Assembly: GCA_964475955.1 (NCBI GenBank)
Contig: CAYYZY010000040.1
Location: 1-48,814 of the forward strand
Reading direction: 5' to 3'
DNA: 48,814 bases
Origin: DATKZH01 sp964475955
GTDB lineage: Bacteria > Planctomycetota > Planctomycetia > Pirellulales > Thermoguttaceae
Positions 15,493 through 23,982 of the stretch are shown here, one piece after another (the stretch's first letter is position 1; each line of letters opens with the position of its first letter). The notes below the pieces were generated by a model that was not told the origin of the DNA, ran no database searches, and saw only the letters and a program-made list of their open reading frames with translations. A program made the position numbers and the translations under genes.

Positions 15493-17277
15493 TCACTCGG
15501 CCTCCTGACCCCCGTCCGCGCCGAGCGTCAGCTTGAACTCGCGGTTTTCCCGGGCGACGTATTCGGCGAACCGGTCGACGTGGACGAGGTTCTGCTTGCC
15601 CGTGTCGCGGTTGCGGACCATCAGCGCGCCGGCCTCGACCTCCTTGGCGCCGACGGTGCAGAGGTACGGGATCTTCTGCAAGCGTCCCTCGCGGACCTTC
15701 TTGCCGATCGTCTCGTTGCGCGCGTCGAGCTCCGCGCGCACGCCGGCACGCCGCAGCGCGGCCAGCGCCTTCCGGCCGAACTCGATCTGGTCGTCGGTGA
15801 TGGTCATCAGCCGCGCCTGGACGGGCGCAAGCCAGCAGGGGAACGCGCCGGCGTAGTACTCGATCAGGAAGGCCATGGTGCGTTCGAGGCAGCCGATCGA
15901 CGAGCGGTGGATCACCACGGGCCGCTTCTCCGCGCCGTCGCGGTCGGTGTAGAGCAGGTCGAACCGCTCGGGCAGGGCGAAGTCGATCTGGATGGTGAAG
16001 ATCGTGTCTTCCTTGCCCAGCACGTTGCGCATCTGCACGTCGAGCTTGGGGCCGTAGAAGGCGGCTTCGCCCCGGGCGGTCGCGTACTCCATGCCCGCCT
16101 TGTCCATGATCTCGACGAGCATCTTCTCCGACATGGGCCAGAGCTCGGGGTTGTCGACGAACTTCTCCGCGTCGTCGTCGCGCAGCGAGGCCCGGTAGGA
16201 GATCACGTCCTTGATCCCGAAGCAGGTCATGATGTGGTCGACCAGGTCGATCACGCCGAAGAACTCGTCGGCCATCTGCTCGGGCGTGCAGAGGATGTGC
16301 GCGTCGGCCAGGTGGAACATCATCACGCGGATCAGCCCGCTCAGCTCGCCCGACTGCTCCCTGCGGTACTGCGGGGCGATCTCGGCCAGGCGCATGGGCA
16401 GGTCGCGGTACGACCGGGGCCGGTCCTTGTAGAGCATGAAGTGGTGGGGGCAGGTCATCGGGCGGAGCACGTACTTCTCGCCGGCCACGTCGATCGGCGG
16501 GTACATGCTCTCCTGGTAATGCTCCCAGTGGCCGGAGGTCTCGTACAGCTTCTTGCGCCCCAGCGGCGGAGTGTAGACGTGGTCGTAGCCGCGGGCCAGC
16601 TCGACGTCGACGGCGAACCGCTCCAGCACCCGGCGAAGCGTGGCCCCCTTGGGCAGCAAAATCGGCAGCCCCCGGCCCACCTCCTCCGACGAGGTGAACA
16701 GCTCCAGCTCGCGGCCGATGCGGCGGTGATCGCGCTTCATCGCCTCTTCCCGGGCGGCCAGGTGGGCCTTCAGCTCCTTCTTGTTCGCGAAGGCCAGCCC
16801 GTAAACGCGCTGCATCATCGGCCGCTTCTCGCTCCCCCGCCAGTACGCGCCGGAGACGCGGTCGAGCGAGAAGCCCAGGCCCTGCAAGCGCCCGGTCGAC
16901 TCCACGTGGGGGCCGCTGCACAGATCGACGAAGTCGCCCGTCTCGTAGACGGAGACCGTCGCGTGGCCCTCGGCGGCCAGCTCTTCGATCAGCTCGTGTT
17001 TGAAGGGCTCGCGCTCGGCGTCGAAGAGCTGCTTGGCCTCGTCGATGGAGACCTCGCGGCGCTGGTAGGGCGCGTTCTCCTTGAGGAGCTTCCGCATCTC
17101 GGCTTCGATCTTGGGGAGCAGGTCGGCGGTGATCCCCTGGTCGTCGGGCAGGAGGAAGTCGTAGTAGAACCCGGTGTCGATGGCCGGCCCGATCCCCAAC
17201 TGGGCGGCGGGGATCAGGCGCTTGACGGCCGCGGCCAGCACGTGCGCCAGCGAATGGCGGCAGACCTCGATATCCAC
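15493..17277 (-). CDS. thrS: Threonyl-tRNA synthetase, form lacking the TGS domain
   Basis: Charges tRNA-Thr with threonine. The 594-aa protein begins directly in the N2 editing domain (CRHSLAHVLAAAVKRL, residues 6-21) and keeps its second metal-site motif DLCSGPHVE near 118, so serine editing should be intact; the roughly 60-residue N-terminal TGS domain of typical 640-aa bacterial ThrRS is missing. Catalytic core: GRELELF near 187, MTCPHHFMLYK near 281 (zinc Cys), DAHILC near 330 (zinc His), VVIHRSSIGCLER near 462 (third zinc ligand and motif 3). In motif 2 the usual GFTQDDAH is MFHLADAH, a divergent form. The C-terminal anticodon-binding domain follows (LMTITDDQ onward). ATG 17277 fits; no upstream in-frame TGS sequence was seen. 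Confidence 0.95.
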   Translation of the reverse strand: MDIEVCRHSLAHVLAAAVKRLIPAAQLGIGPAIDTGFYYDFLLPDDQGITADLLPKIEAEMRKLLKENAPYQRREVSIDEAKQLFDAEREPFKHELIEELAAEGHATVSVYETGDFVDLCSGPHVESTGRLQGLGFSLDRVSGAYWRGSEKRPMMQRVYGLAFANKKELKAHLAAREEAMKRDHRRIGRELELFTSSEEVGRGLPILLPKGATLRRVLERFAVDVELARGYDHVYTPPLGRKKLYETSGHWEHYQESMYPPIDVAGEKYVLRPMTCPHHFMLYKDRPRSYRDLPMRLAEIAPQYRREQSGELSGLIRVMMFHLADAHILCTPEQMADEFFGVIDLVDHIMTCFGIKDVISYRASLRDDDAEKFVDNPELWPMSEKMLVEIMDKAGMEYATARGEAAFYGPKLDVQMRNVLGKEDTIFTIQIDFALPERFDLLYTDRDGAEKRPVVIHRSSIGCLERTMAFLIEYYAGAFPCWLAPVQARLMTITDDQIEFGRKALAALRRAGVRAELDARNETIGKKVREGRLQKIPYLCTVGAKEVEAGALMVRNRDTGKQNLVHVDRFAEYVARENREFKLTLGADGGQEAE

Positions 17278-17572
17278 GTGGATGCTCCTTGACAGACTGC
17301 GCCGGGCGAAACGGGGCCCGGCTCTCGGGTCATGGGCGGGAAGACGCCTTCACCGAGCACGGAACGCAAGCAACGGGGCGGCGTGCGCGCCTCGCTTGCG
17401 CTCCGGGTTCGTGTGTCGTCCCCAAACCGGTGCTGCGGCCGGGCTGCCAGCGCACGCGCGAAGCCGCCAAGCCACGCCGCGCGGGGGCACGCCCCTATCT
17501 CCATGGACCTTTGGGCTGGGCGAGAGGTTCTCGCCAATGTCCGCGCAAAGCCCCGGCCGCCGGATGCGAAGG
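17278..17572. other. Intergenic stretch with partial hairpin repeat
   Basis: No gene. A half copy of the CCTCGCTTGCGCT-type repeat lies near 17389-17415 (compare 18662-18718). Confidence 0.5.
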
Positions 17573-18550
17573 CTACGCGAGCCGCTTGCGGACCGTCTCC
17601 AACTGACCGGCCGAGCCGAGCTTGGTGTTCTTGTGGGCGATGTAGTCGGCGAAGGCGGGCATGAACTTCTTGCCCGGCGTGCGCGGGTCGAAGTCCTCCG
17701 GCTGGTCGCGGAACGACTCGCGGTAGACGGCGCACCAGACGAGCCGGCCGTCGGTGTCGATGTTGATCTTGCAGACGCCCAACTTCGAGGCGGGCAGGTA
17801 CTGGTCCTCGGGCACGCCGCTGGCCCCCTTCAACGCCCCGCCCGCCTTGTTGATCCGGTCGACCCACTCCTGGGGCACGCTGCTGGAGCCGTGCATCACC
17901 AGCGGGAAGTTGTCGGGCACGACTTTCTGGATTTCTTCCAGTCGGTCCATGCGCAGGCCCTGGGAGCCGCCGAACTTGTAGGCTCCGTGCGAGGTGCCGA
18001 TGGCCACGGCCAGCGAGTCGCAGCCCGATTTCTCGATGAATTCGGCCGCCTGGTCGGGCTCGGTAAGGCAGACGCTGCCGACGACGTCCTCCTCGACGCC
18101 CCCGAGCTGGCCCAGCTCGGCCTCGACGACGATTCCCTCGGCGTGGGCCCGCTCGACGACTCGCTTGGTGATCTCGATGTTCTTTTCGAACTCCTCGTGC
18201 GAGGCATCGATCATTACGGAGCTATAGAATCCGCTCTCGATGCAGTCGTAGCAGGCCTCCTCGGTCCCGTGGTCGAGATGGACGGCGAAAATGGCCTCGG
18301 GGAAGACCTGGTCGGCGGTGCGGATCATCGCCTCGAGGAAGCGTTTGTCGGTATATCCGCGGGCACCCCGGGAGATTTGGAGGATGAACGGGGCGCTGCG
18401 GGAGGCGTCGGCCGGGTCGTCGTTCGACTTCGACTTGCCCAGATTCCCGCGGAACAGGCCCACGGTCTGCTCCAGGTTGTTGATGTTGTACGCTCCCAGG
18501 GCGTAGTTTCCGTATGCCAGCTTGAAGAGATCCTTGGTCGTGACGATCAT
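17573..18550 (-). CDS. fba: Class II fructose-bisphosphate aldolase
   Basis: Catalyses reversible aldol cleavage of fructose 1,6-bisphosphate in glycolysis and gluconeogenesis. The 325-aa protein starts MIVTTKDLFKLAYGNYALGA and has the class II features: YNINNLEQ near 21, FAVHLDHGTEEACYDCIESG near 87-107 (zinc His and catalytic Asp region), VMIDASHEEFEKNI, VEAELGQLGGVEEDV, LAVAIGTSHGAYKF (zinc His) and LVMHGSSSVPQEW (zinc His). The ATG at 18550 was chosen over a longer frame because homology starts there and GGAAGG precedes it. It lies upstream of thrS on the same strand but 295 bp away, so coupling is doubtful. Confidence 0.95.
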   Translation of the reverse strand: MIVTTKDLFKLAYGNYALGAYNINNLEQTVGLFRGNLGKSKSNDDPADASRSAPFILQISRGARGYTDKRFLEAMIRTADQVFPEAIFAVHLDHGTEEACYDCIESGFYSSVMIDASHEEFEKNIEITKRVVERAHAEGIVVEAELGQLGGVEEDVVGSVCLTEPDQAAEFIEKSGCDSLAVAIGTSHGAYKFGGSQGLRMDRLEEIQKVVPDNFPLVMHGSSSVPQEWVDRINKAGGALKGASGVPEDQYLPASKLGVCKINIDTDGRLVWCAVYRESFRDQPEDFDPRTPGKKFMPAFADYIAHKNTKLGSAGQLETVRKRLA

Positions 18551-18661
18551 CGCTTTGCTACCCTTCCGGACCGCCTCGACGCGGCCGATTGTACTGTGTG
18601 GCGTGGCCTTTAGCGCGCATTTCTCACCACCGGTGACACTCAACAACATGGCGTCTCCACC

Positions 18662-18718
18662 AACCCGAAGCGCAAGCGAGGCATTGGCTTGCACTTCGCC
18701 TCGCTTGCGCTTCGGGTT
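18662..18718. repeat. Perfect 20-bp-stem hairpin repeat
   Basis: Arms 18662-18681 and 18699-18718 are perfectly complementary over 20 bp (left arm begins AACCCGAAGCGC). A decayed copy is at 40235-40291 and a half copy near 17390-17415. It belongs to a dispersed REP-like family. Confidence 0.85.
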
Positions 18719-18832
18719 GATGTGGGTGGTGAGAAGTGCCGGCTAGGCCGGTTTCCCTTTGCTCCAAAGTTACCAATTCTATCGAATGGCCCGGCCCCTT
18801 GCCAGGGCATTCTCCCGGGGGGGCGATTCCCG

Positions 18833-18862
18833 TTGCCCGGCGGGGCCGCTTCCGGTTATCAT
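18833..18862 (+). promoter_or_regulatory. Possible promoter upstream of cysC
   Basis: TTGCCC at 18833-18838 and TATCAT at 18857-18862, 18 bp apart. It is 231 bp from the cysC start, with a hairpin (GTGGGGCACGATTCC / GGAATCGTGCCCCAC, 18910-18958) between them. Confidence 0.25.
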
Positions 18863-18909
18863 CGAGCCGTGCGTCGCCAGGGGTTGGTGAAGGGGTGAGA
18901 AGTCGGTTC

Positions 18910-18958
18910 GTGGGGCACGATTCCCTCGTGCCTGGCACCATGGAATCGTGCCCCACGA
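18910..18958. repeat. Hairpin repeat upstream of cysC
   Basis: GTGGGGCACGATTCC and GGAATCGTGCCCCAC pair as a 15-bp stem; the core GGCACGA resembles the palindromes at 111-189. It may be a dispersed element or leader structure. Confidence 0.6.
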
Positions 18959-19093
18959 CGAGGCCCCGGCAACGATTCACCGAGCCAGCCCCAGCACAGA
19001 CCATCACCCCTCCAAAGTGGGGGGCGCCGTGTCGCTGGGGGGCACGTCTACTCAATCGTTTTCCAGCAAACCTAGAGAGGAGTCGATCCCGCG

Positions 19094-19753
19094 ATGGCCC
19101 ACGAAGAGCAAGTTGAGGTTCACTGGCACGAGCACGCCGTGTCGCGCGAGGAACGGGAAACATTGAACGGGCACAAGGGATGCGTGGTCTGGTTCACCGG
19201 CCTCAGCGCCTGCGGCAAGAGCACGGTGGCCAATCTCGTGGACCACAAGCTCCACGCTTTGGGCATGCACAGCGCGGTCCTCGACGGCGACAACATCCGC
19301 CACGGACTGAACGCCACCCCCGTCATGCTCACCGACCTTCACAACGAGGAGTTCGGCAAGCGTTTCGGCCTCGGCTTCTCCGCTCAAGACCGCGAGGAGA
19401 ACATCCGGCGGATCGGCGCGGTCGCCCGACTGTTCTGCGAGGCCGGGATCGTCGCCATCACCGCCTTCATCAGCCCCTATCGGGTCGACCGCGACCGGGT
19501 CCGCGCCACCTTGGCCGCGGGCGACTTCATCGAGGTCTTCGTCGATGCCCCCTTGGAGGTGTGTGAAGCCCGCGACCCCAAAGGACTCTACCGCAAGGCC
19601 CGCGCCGGCCAGATCAAGGGCTTCACCGGCATCGACGACCCCTACGAGCCGCCCGAGAGGGCCGAGCTGGTGCTCGACGCCGGCACCAAGTCGGCCGAGG
19701 TGCTGGCCGACGAGGTCCTCGCCCACCTGCGCTCGGCGGGCAAGATCGGCTAG
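19094..19753 (+). CDS. cysC: Adenylylsulfate (APS) kinase
   Basis: Phosphorylates adenosine 5'-phosphosulfate to PAPS, the sulfate donor for sulfation or reduction. The 219-aa protein is a normal length for CysC. It shows the P-loop GLSACGKST near residue 35 (the usual form is GLSGSGKS), LDGDNIRHGLN near 62, FSAQDREENIRRIGAVA, FISPYRVDRDRVRA, then FIEVFVDAPLEVCEARDPKG and the C-terminal FTGIDDPYEPPERAEL. GAGAGGAG lies about 8 bases before the ATG. No cysDN or cysH gene is beside it; it stands alone, which fits use of PAPS for sulfated products made elsewhere, though that is inference. Confidence 0.95.
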   Translation: MAHEEQVEVHWHEHAVSREERETLNGHKGCVVWFTGLSACGKSTVANLVDHKLHALGMHSAVLDGDNIRHGLNATPVMLTDLHNEEFGKRFGLGFSAQDREENIRRIGAVARLFCEAGIVAITAFISPYRVDRDRVRATLAAGDFIEVFVDAPLEVCEARDPKGLYRKARAGQIKGFTGIDDPYEPPERAELVLDAGTKSAEVLADEVLAHLRSAGKIG

Positions 19754-20288
19754 GGCCGCAGACCGATTGTGGTTTCGGGTGGCGGGGAGGGCAGGTCGGG
19801 CCGTCAATACGCTGTGGATTTGCAGAGCGGCGGCCCCCGCCCCGTTCGCCGAAACCGGCGGGGAGACGCCATTTGTTAGCCCGAGGCTAGAAATCGGAGC
19901 CGTGTGGATTGGGCGCGAACCTCCGTTGGGTCCGGGTTCGTAATGGAGCGTACGTCCGGTTGGCTGGGCGGCGACCGCTAGGCGCAAAGGCCGTGCCGGT
20001 CGAACGATCTTGGCGAAATCGGCCGATTGTGGCGAAGGGGGTTGACTGGGTCGCAGTATCGGCTGTACACTTTGCACTTGGCAGATTGTGTGCCCCGCGC
20101 CGTCGCAGGAAAAACGGAATCTCGGCTGAGGAATCGGCGATACCTGGCGATCAGCGGCTGACGACTACTCGGGCAACGCGCCGAAAGGGATTGAAGGCTT
20201 CGTCTGGTCTTGTCTGCAACAGGCTCGCCCGGGCAACGGTTCTGGTCGTCACGAGGAAGTTGAACCCGATTCCAGGGAAGGGAGCCTC
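19754..20288. other. Intergenic region upstream of the BON genes
   Basis: No gene recognised in these 535 bp. A promoter-like pair lies at 20042-20071; the 217 bp after it would be a long leader. Confidence 0.5.
20042..20071 (+). promoter_or_regulatory. Probable sigma-70-type promoter for the BON genes
   Basis: TTGACT at 20042-20047 and TACACT at 20066-20071 with an 18-bp spacer, on the strand of and upstream of the BON pair. Confidence 0.4.
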
Positions 20289-20507
20289 ATGGGTGAGGTG
20301 TCGGGCACCGAAGTTCAACCCCGCGCGCAGCATGCGCTTTCGGCGAGTCCCATCCGCGAGCTGCGCGATTTGCGGGTGGAGCGCCAAAACGGCGCGTTGG
20401 TGATCCGCGGGCACGTATCGAGCTTCTACCACAAGCAGTTGGCCCAGGAGGTGGTTCGGGGGGTGTGCCGGGAGATCGACTTGATCAACTCGGTCTGCGT
20501 CCGCTAG
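20289..20507 (+). CDS. Small BON-domain protein
   Basis: A 72-aa protein. From about residue 22 it reads IRELRDLRVERQNGALVIRG then HVSSFYHKQLAQEVVRGVCR, ending DLINSVCVR: the beta-alpha-beta-beta pattern of a single BON domain (strand, G-x-V-x-L-x-G, helix, then I-V-N-x-I-x-V). BON domains often bind membranes or phospholipid. There is no signal peptide, so it is probably cytoplasmic. GGGAG precedes the ATG. The second BON gene follows 152 bp later on the same strand. Confidence 0.75.
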   Translation: MGEVSGTEVQPRAQHALSASPIRELRDLRVERQNGALVIRGHVSSFYHKQLAQEVVRGVCREIDLINSVCVR

Positions 20508-20659
20508 CCGGCCTTCGGTGAGAGTGAGAGAGCCGTCGCGCCCCGTTGCGCTTCAATCGGAATATCGGTGGAATGGAATTGGGAACAGGGACGTTCCTTG
20601 GGGTCATCGTTGTTGCCCGACGCTGAAGGGAAACCGTCGGCAGCGGCGAGGAGGAATCC

Positions 20660-20947
20660 ATGGACGATCTCTCATACGGCGCCGTCCGCTTGCTCGTGGC
20701 CGAGGATTTCCCGCAAGACGCATTGCCCGAAACGCTGGCGGAGGCCGAAAGGCTGGCCGCCTTCATCGAGCGGGCCGTGTGGCGGGAGACCGGCGGAGGA
20801 GTGCGGGACCTTCACGTGGAGGTCAATCGCGAAGGCGTGTTCCTCTCGGGTCGTTGCGAAACCTACTACACCAAGCAAAAGGCCCAGCACGCCGCCATGG
20901 GCGTGCCCGGCGGCGGACAGTTGACCAACCACATCGTGGTCTCCTGA
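20660..20947 (+). CDS. Small BON-domain protein
   Basis: A 95-aa protein. Residues about 1-40 are acidic and helical. Residues about 45-95 (VRDLHVEVNREGVFLSGRCE, then TYYTKQKAQHAAMGVPGGGQ and LTNHIVVS) form a BON domain parallel to that of the gene before it. No signal peptide. A strong GAGGAGG site lies 5 bases before the ATG. The pair may have arisen by duplication; the conserved tyrosine-lysine-glutamine in the helix (YHKQ / YTKQ) supports this. Function unknown. Confidence 0.72.
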   Translation: MDDLSYGAVRLLVAEDFPQDALPETLAEAERLAAFIERAVWRETGGGVRDLHVEVNREGVFLSGRCETYYTKQKAQHAAMGVPGGGQLTNHIVVS

Positions 20948-21099
20948 GCCTTGAGCGGCCGCACGCCGGCCGAGCGCACGCTGCGCCCCCGTTCCATGCT
21001 AGCACTGCAAGCACGATCTTCACGGCCCCGCACGTCTTTCCCGCCCGGGGCCGCCGCGACCCGCAAACAGCGTTTCGAGGCTGATCGTGCGCTTTCGCG

Positions 21100-21891
21100 T
21101 TAGCGAAGGCCTTGCTCGCGGAGCAACTGGTCGGCCCAGGCGGCGTCGGCCGGGGCGAGGGGAGGGGTCGGCTCGGCCTTGTAGGCGAGGTCGTCGTAGC
21201 GCCCGTTCTGGTAGCACAGGGCGACCAGCGCCTGGAGGTCGAGGGGCACGTCGGCGTCGGCCTTTCGCAAGGGAACGGCGATCACCGGTAGGCGCTCGTT
21301 AAGCGGGGCCCGGTAGACCTCGTAGTGGTGCGGCTTCCACGCCCGGCCGACGCACGCCTGGTAGGTCGTCCGGTGCGACGGCGGGATCCACTCCTGCCAG
21401 CAAGAGAGGCCGCGGTAGCCGGCCCGCGTCAGGTCGACCTCCACCAGGCTGACCCCCGCCCGGCGCGTCTCCTGCTGCTTGCGCAGATACAGGTCCTGGC
21501 CGGGGCCGGGGCGTTTGTTCGCCGGGCTCAGGAACTCGATCATCGTGATCACCCGGTTTCCCGACGCCACGTCGACGATCTCGACGTATCCCTCCGGCAT
21601 CGGCTCGTCGGGCACGCGAACCACCAGGGGCTCGGTGGCCGTCAACTCCTCCACGGCCACCGCCGCCCCGCCGGATTCCGGCCCCGGGCGGTGCTCCACC
21701 ACGTGCACGTCGAGGTAGATGTTGCGGACCTCCTCCGGCGCTTCCAAGAACACGCGCTCCTCGACCCGCGCGCGAAGCTCCTTCGGCAGCCGGGGCTGGA
21801 GCTGGTCACGAGAGTACACCACGAGACTCTGGTGAACGTCGCGCCAGTGCTGCTCCAGATACGGATCCATGCCGGGAAACGGGCTCTTCAT
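21100..21891 (-). CDS. DUF4058 family protein
   Basis: A 263-aa protein starting MKSPFPGMDPYLEQHWRDVH, the very recognisable N-terminus of DUF4058, a family common in cyanobacteria and planctomycetes and predicted to have a nuclease-like core. Further along: VEIVDVASGNRVITMIEFLS, SPANKRPGPG and LVEVDLTRAG, with E-F-L-S-P-x-N-K probably the PD-(D/E)XK-like site. GGGGAG lies ahead of the ATG. It is upstream-adjacent to nothing coupled: the radical SAM gene on the same strand starts more than 1.5 kb away and ends 174 bp before it. Function unknown. Confidence 0.88.
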   Translation of the reverse strand: MKSPFPGMDPYLEQHWRDVHQSLVVYSRDQLQPRLPKELRARVEERVFLEAPEEVRNIYLDVHVVEHRPGPESGGAAVAVEELTATEPLVVRVPDEPMPEGYVEIVDVASGNRVITMIEFLSPANKRPGPGQDLYLRKQQETRRAGVSLVEVDLTRAGYRGLSCWQEWIPPSHRTTYQACVGRAWKPHHYEVYRAPLNERLPVIAVPLRKADADVPLDLQALVALCYQNGRYDDLAYKAEPTPPLAPADAAWADQLLREQGLR

Positions 21892-22065
21892 CGTTGGTTC
21901 TCCCCGCGAGGCGGCTGCGTCGCGTCGGGCTGCCAGCGTTTCACCAACGCCGTGGCTCCTCGGATCGCCACGCCCTTCGTGCGTCAGGGCGTGCCACCGG
22001 TCTGCGGCCCCAGGGAACGCACACGCGAACCGCTCAAGTGCGCTCTTTCGGAAAACGACCCTATT

Positions 22066-23427
22066 CTACCCACCGTCGGGCCCGCTCGACCATACCCCGG
22101 CGATGCGCGTGCCGCAGGCGGCGCACTGGCCGTCGTCCAGCGCGATCGCGTCGACCAGGAACCCCTGACGCCGGACGACCGCCTCGCCGCAGTGGGGGCA
22201 GAAGGTCGTCTCCGCGTCGGCCACGCCGCGCACGTTGCCGATGTACACGTGGTGGAGGCCGCACGCCCGGGCGACCTCGCGCGCCTCGACGAGCACGTCG
22301 ATCGGCGTCGGGGGCAAATGGGTCAGCTTGTGCTGGGGGTGGAAGCGGGAGAAGTGCAGCGGGTAGTCGGGGCCGAGATGGTCGAGCATCCAGTCGCACA
22401 TGCGGCGGATCATGTCCATCTTGTCGGTGTAGGTGGGCACGATCAGGTTGGTCACCTCGAACCACACGCCCCGCCGCTTGAGCGTGACCAGCGTGTCGAG
22501 GATCGGCTGGAGCTTGCCCGAATTGAGCGTGGCGTAGATCTCGTCGCTGAAGCTCTTCAGGTCGACGTTCGCCGCGTCGAGCACCCCGGCGAGCTCCTCG
22601 AGGGGCTCCGGCCGGATGTAGCCGCACGTGACCCACACGTTCTTGAGGCCCCGCTCGCGCGCCAGGCGGGCCGTGTCGAACATGTACTCGTACCAGGCGG
22701 TCGGCTCCGAGTACGTGTACGCGATCGACGGGCTGCCGACGTACTCGGCCAGGGCGACCACGTCTTCGGGGAACATGCTGAGGCGTTCGAGGTCGGCCAG
22801 CGAAAGCGAGGCCAACCGCTCCGGGGTGAGCCGCACCGGCTCGCCGCGAGGGTCCTTGCTCTCCTCGGGCTTGCGCTGCGAGATGTCCCAGTTCTGGCAG
22901 TTCAGGCACCGGAACCCGCAGCCGGAGGAGGCGAAGGAGAAGACGTCGGTGGTCGGCAGGAAGTGCAGGAGGGGCTTCTTCTCGATCGGGTCGACGTTGA
23001 TCGAGCAGGCGTTGCCGTAGGTGAGCGTGTAGAGCGTGCCGTCCTTGTTCACGCGGTTGCGGCAGCGGCTGCGGTCGCCCGGCTCCAGCAGGCAGTTGTT
23101 GGGGCAGAGCTTGCACTCGACGTTGCGGCCCAGCTTCAGGTAGTGGCGTGCCTCCTTGACCCAGCCGCGCTCCTGCCACAGCTCCCAGAGCCGGCCGCGG
23201 GGGGCGTCGTTCTTGAACACCTCGGTGGCGGTGAGGCCATCGGTCATGGAGTGGACGGCGTCGATCACGCCCGGCACGCCGCCGTCGCCCCGCCGAACGA
23301 GGTAGTAGGCCCCGGCGCCCGCCGCGCCCAGGCACGCCAATCCCCCCAGGCCGAGCTTGAGGAACCGGCGGCGCGAAGGCCGCTCGGCGGCGGTCGCTCC
23401 CGCGGCGCCGTTCTGCGTCCCCTTCAC
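22066..23427 (-). CDS. amrS: AmmeMemoRadiSam system radical SAM enzyme, Tat-signal form
   Basis: A 453-aa radical SAM enzyme of the AmmeMemoRadiSam type (PflA/AmrS-like). GTG 23427 is chosen because GTGA overlaps the TGA of the gene before it by 4 bases; a GTG at 23460 would add 11 residues. The N-terminus has a twin-arginine signal (RRRFLKLGLGG), so the enzyme may be exported or membrane-anchored, which is notable for an oxygen-sensitive cluster. KLCPNNCLL-type cysteines (CELCPNNC) precede the radical SAM motif SGCGFRCLNCQNWD (C-x3-C-x2-C) near residue 170. The C-terminus carries two CxxC pairs (FCPHCGE, CAACG), probably a zinc or rubredoxin-like site. The family's substrate is not established. 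The same locus encodes the Memo and AMMECR1 partners as a fusion. Confidence 0.88.
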   Translation of the reverse strand: MKGTQNGAAGATAAERPSRRRFLKLGLGGLACLGAAGAGAYYLVRRGDGGVPGVIDAVHSMTDGLTATEVFKNDAPRGRLWELWQERGWVKEARHYLKLGRNVECKLCPNNCLLEPGDRSRCRNRVNKDGTLYTLTYGNACSINVDPIEKKPLLHFLPTTDVFSFASSGCGFRCLNCQNWDISQRKPEESKDPRGEPVRLTPERLASLSLADLERLSMFPEDVVALAEYVGSPSIAYTYSEPTAWYEYMFDTARLARERGLKNVWVTCGYIRPEPLEELAGVLDAANVDLKSFSDEIYATLNSGKLQPILDTLVTLKRRGVWFEVTNLIVPTYTDKMDMIRRMCDWMLDHLGPDYPLHFSRFHPQHKLTHLPPTPIDVLVEAREVARACGLHHVYIGNVRGVADAETTFCPHCGEAVVRRQGFLVDAIALDDGQCAACGTRIAGVWSSGPDGG

Positions 23428-23702
23428 GTCTTGTTGGCTCGCTTCTTGATCCACCCCCACCTCCGCAAGGCGAAATAGACGGCGATGATCGAGTGTACGG
23501 GAAAGGCCACCACGAGCGGCCAGAAGAGCACGTCCCAGGTATGGATCGTCCGGGCAAGCTCGGGAGGGAGCACCCTACTGAAACCGAACCTACCACAATA
23601 GGCGAAGGAAGTCACCAGGTAGCCCAGCACCACGACCAGCAGCACCCAGCCGCTGAGCCGGTTCAGTTTGATCAGGTAGTAGTGCACGTTTCTTCGGGCC
23701 AT
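23424..23702 (-). CDS. Small membrane protein with two hydrophobic segments
   Basis: A 92-aa protein. Two hydrophobic helices are visible, about residues 15-35 (LSGWVLLVVVLGYLVTSFAY) and 57-79 (DVLFWPLVVAFPVHSIIAVY), with a histidine near 54 in the loop (RTIHTWD) and one at 70 inside the second helix. The pattern resembles half of a four-helix b-type cytochrome (fumarate reductase or DUF4405-like), but a heme role is only inference. ATG 23702 fits the MARRNVHYYL start. It overlaps amrS by 4 bases, a sign of translational coupling, so it probably serves the same system, perhaps as membrane anchor or electron conduit. Confidence 0.7.
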   Translation of the reverse strand: MARRNVHYYLIKLNRLSGWVLLVVVLGYLVTSFAYCGRFGFSRVLPPELARTIHTWDVLFWPLVVAFPVHSIIAVYFALRRWGWIKKRANKT

Positions 23703-23982
<280 letters not shown>

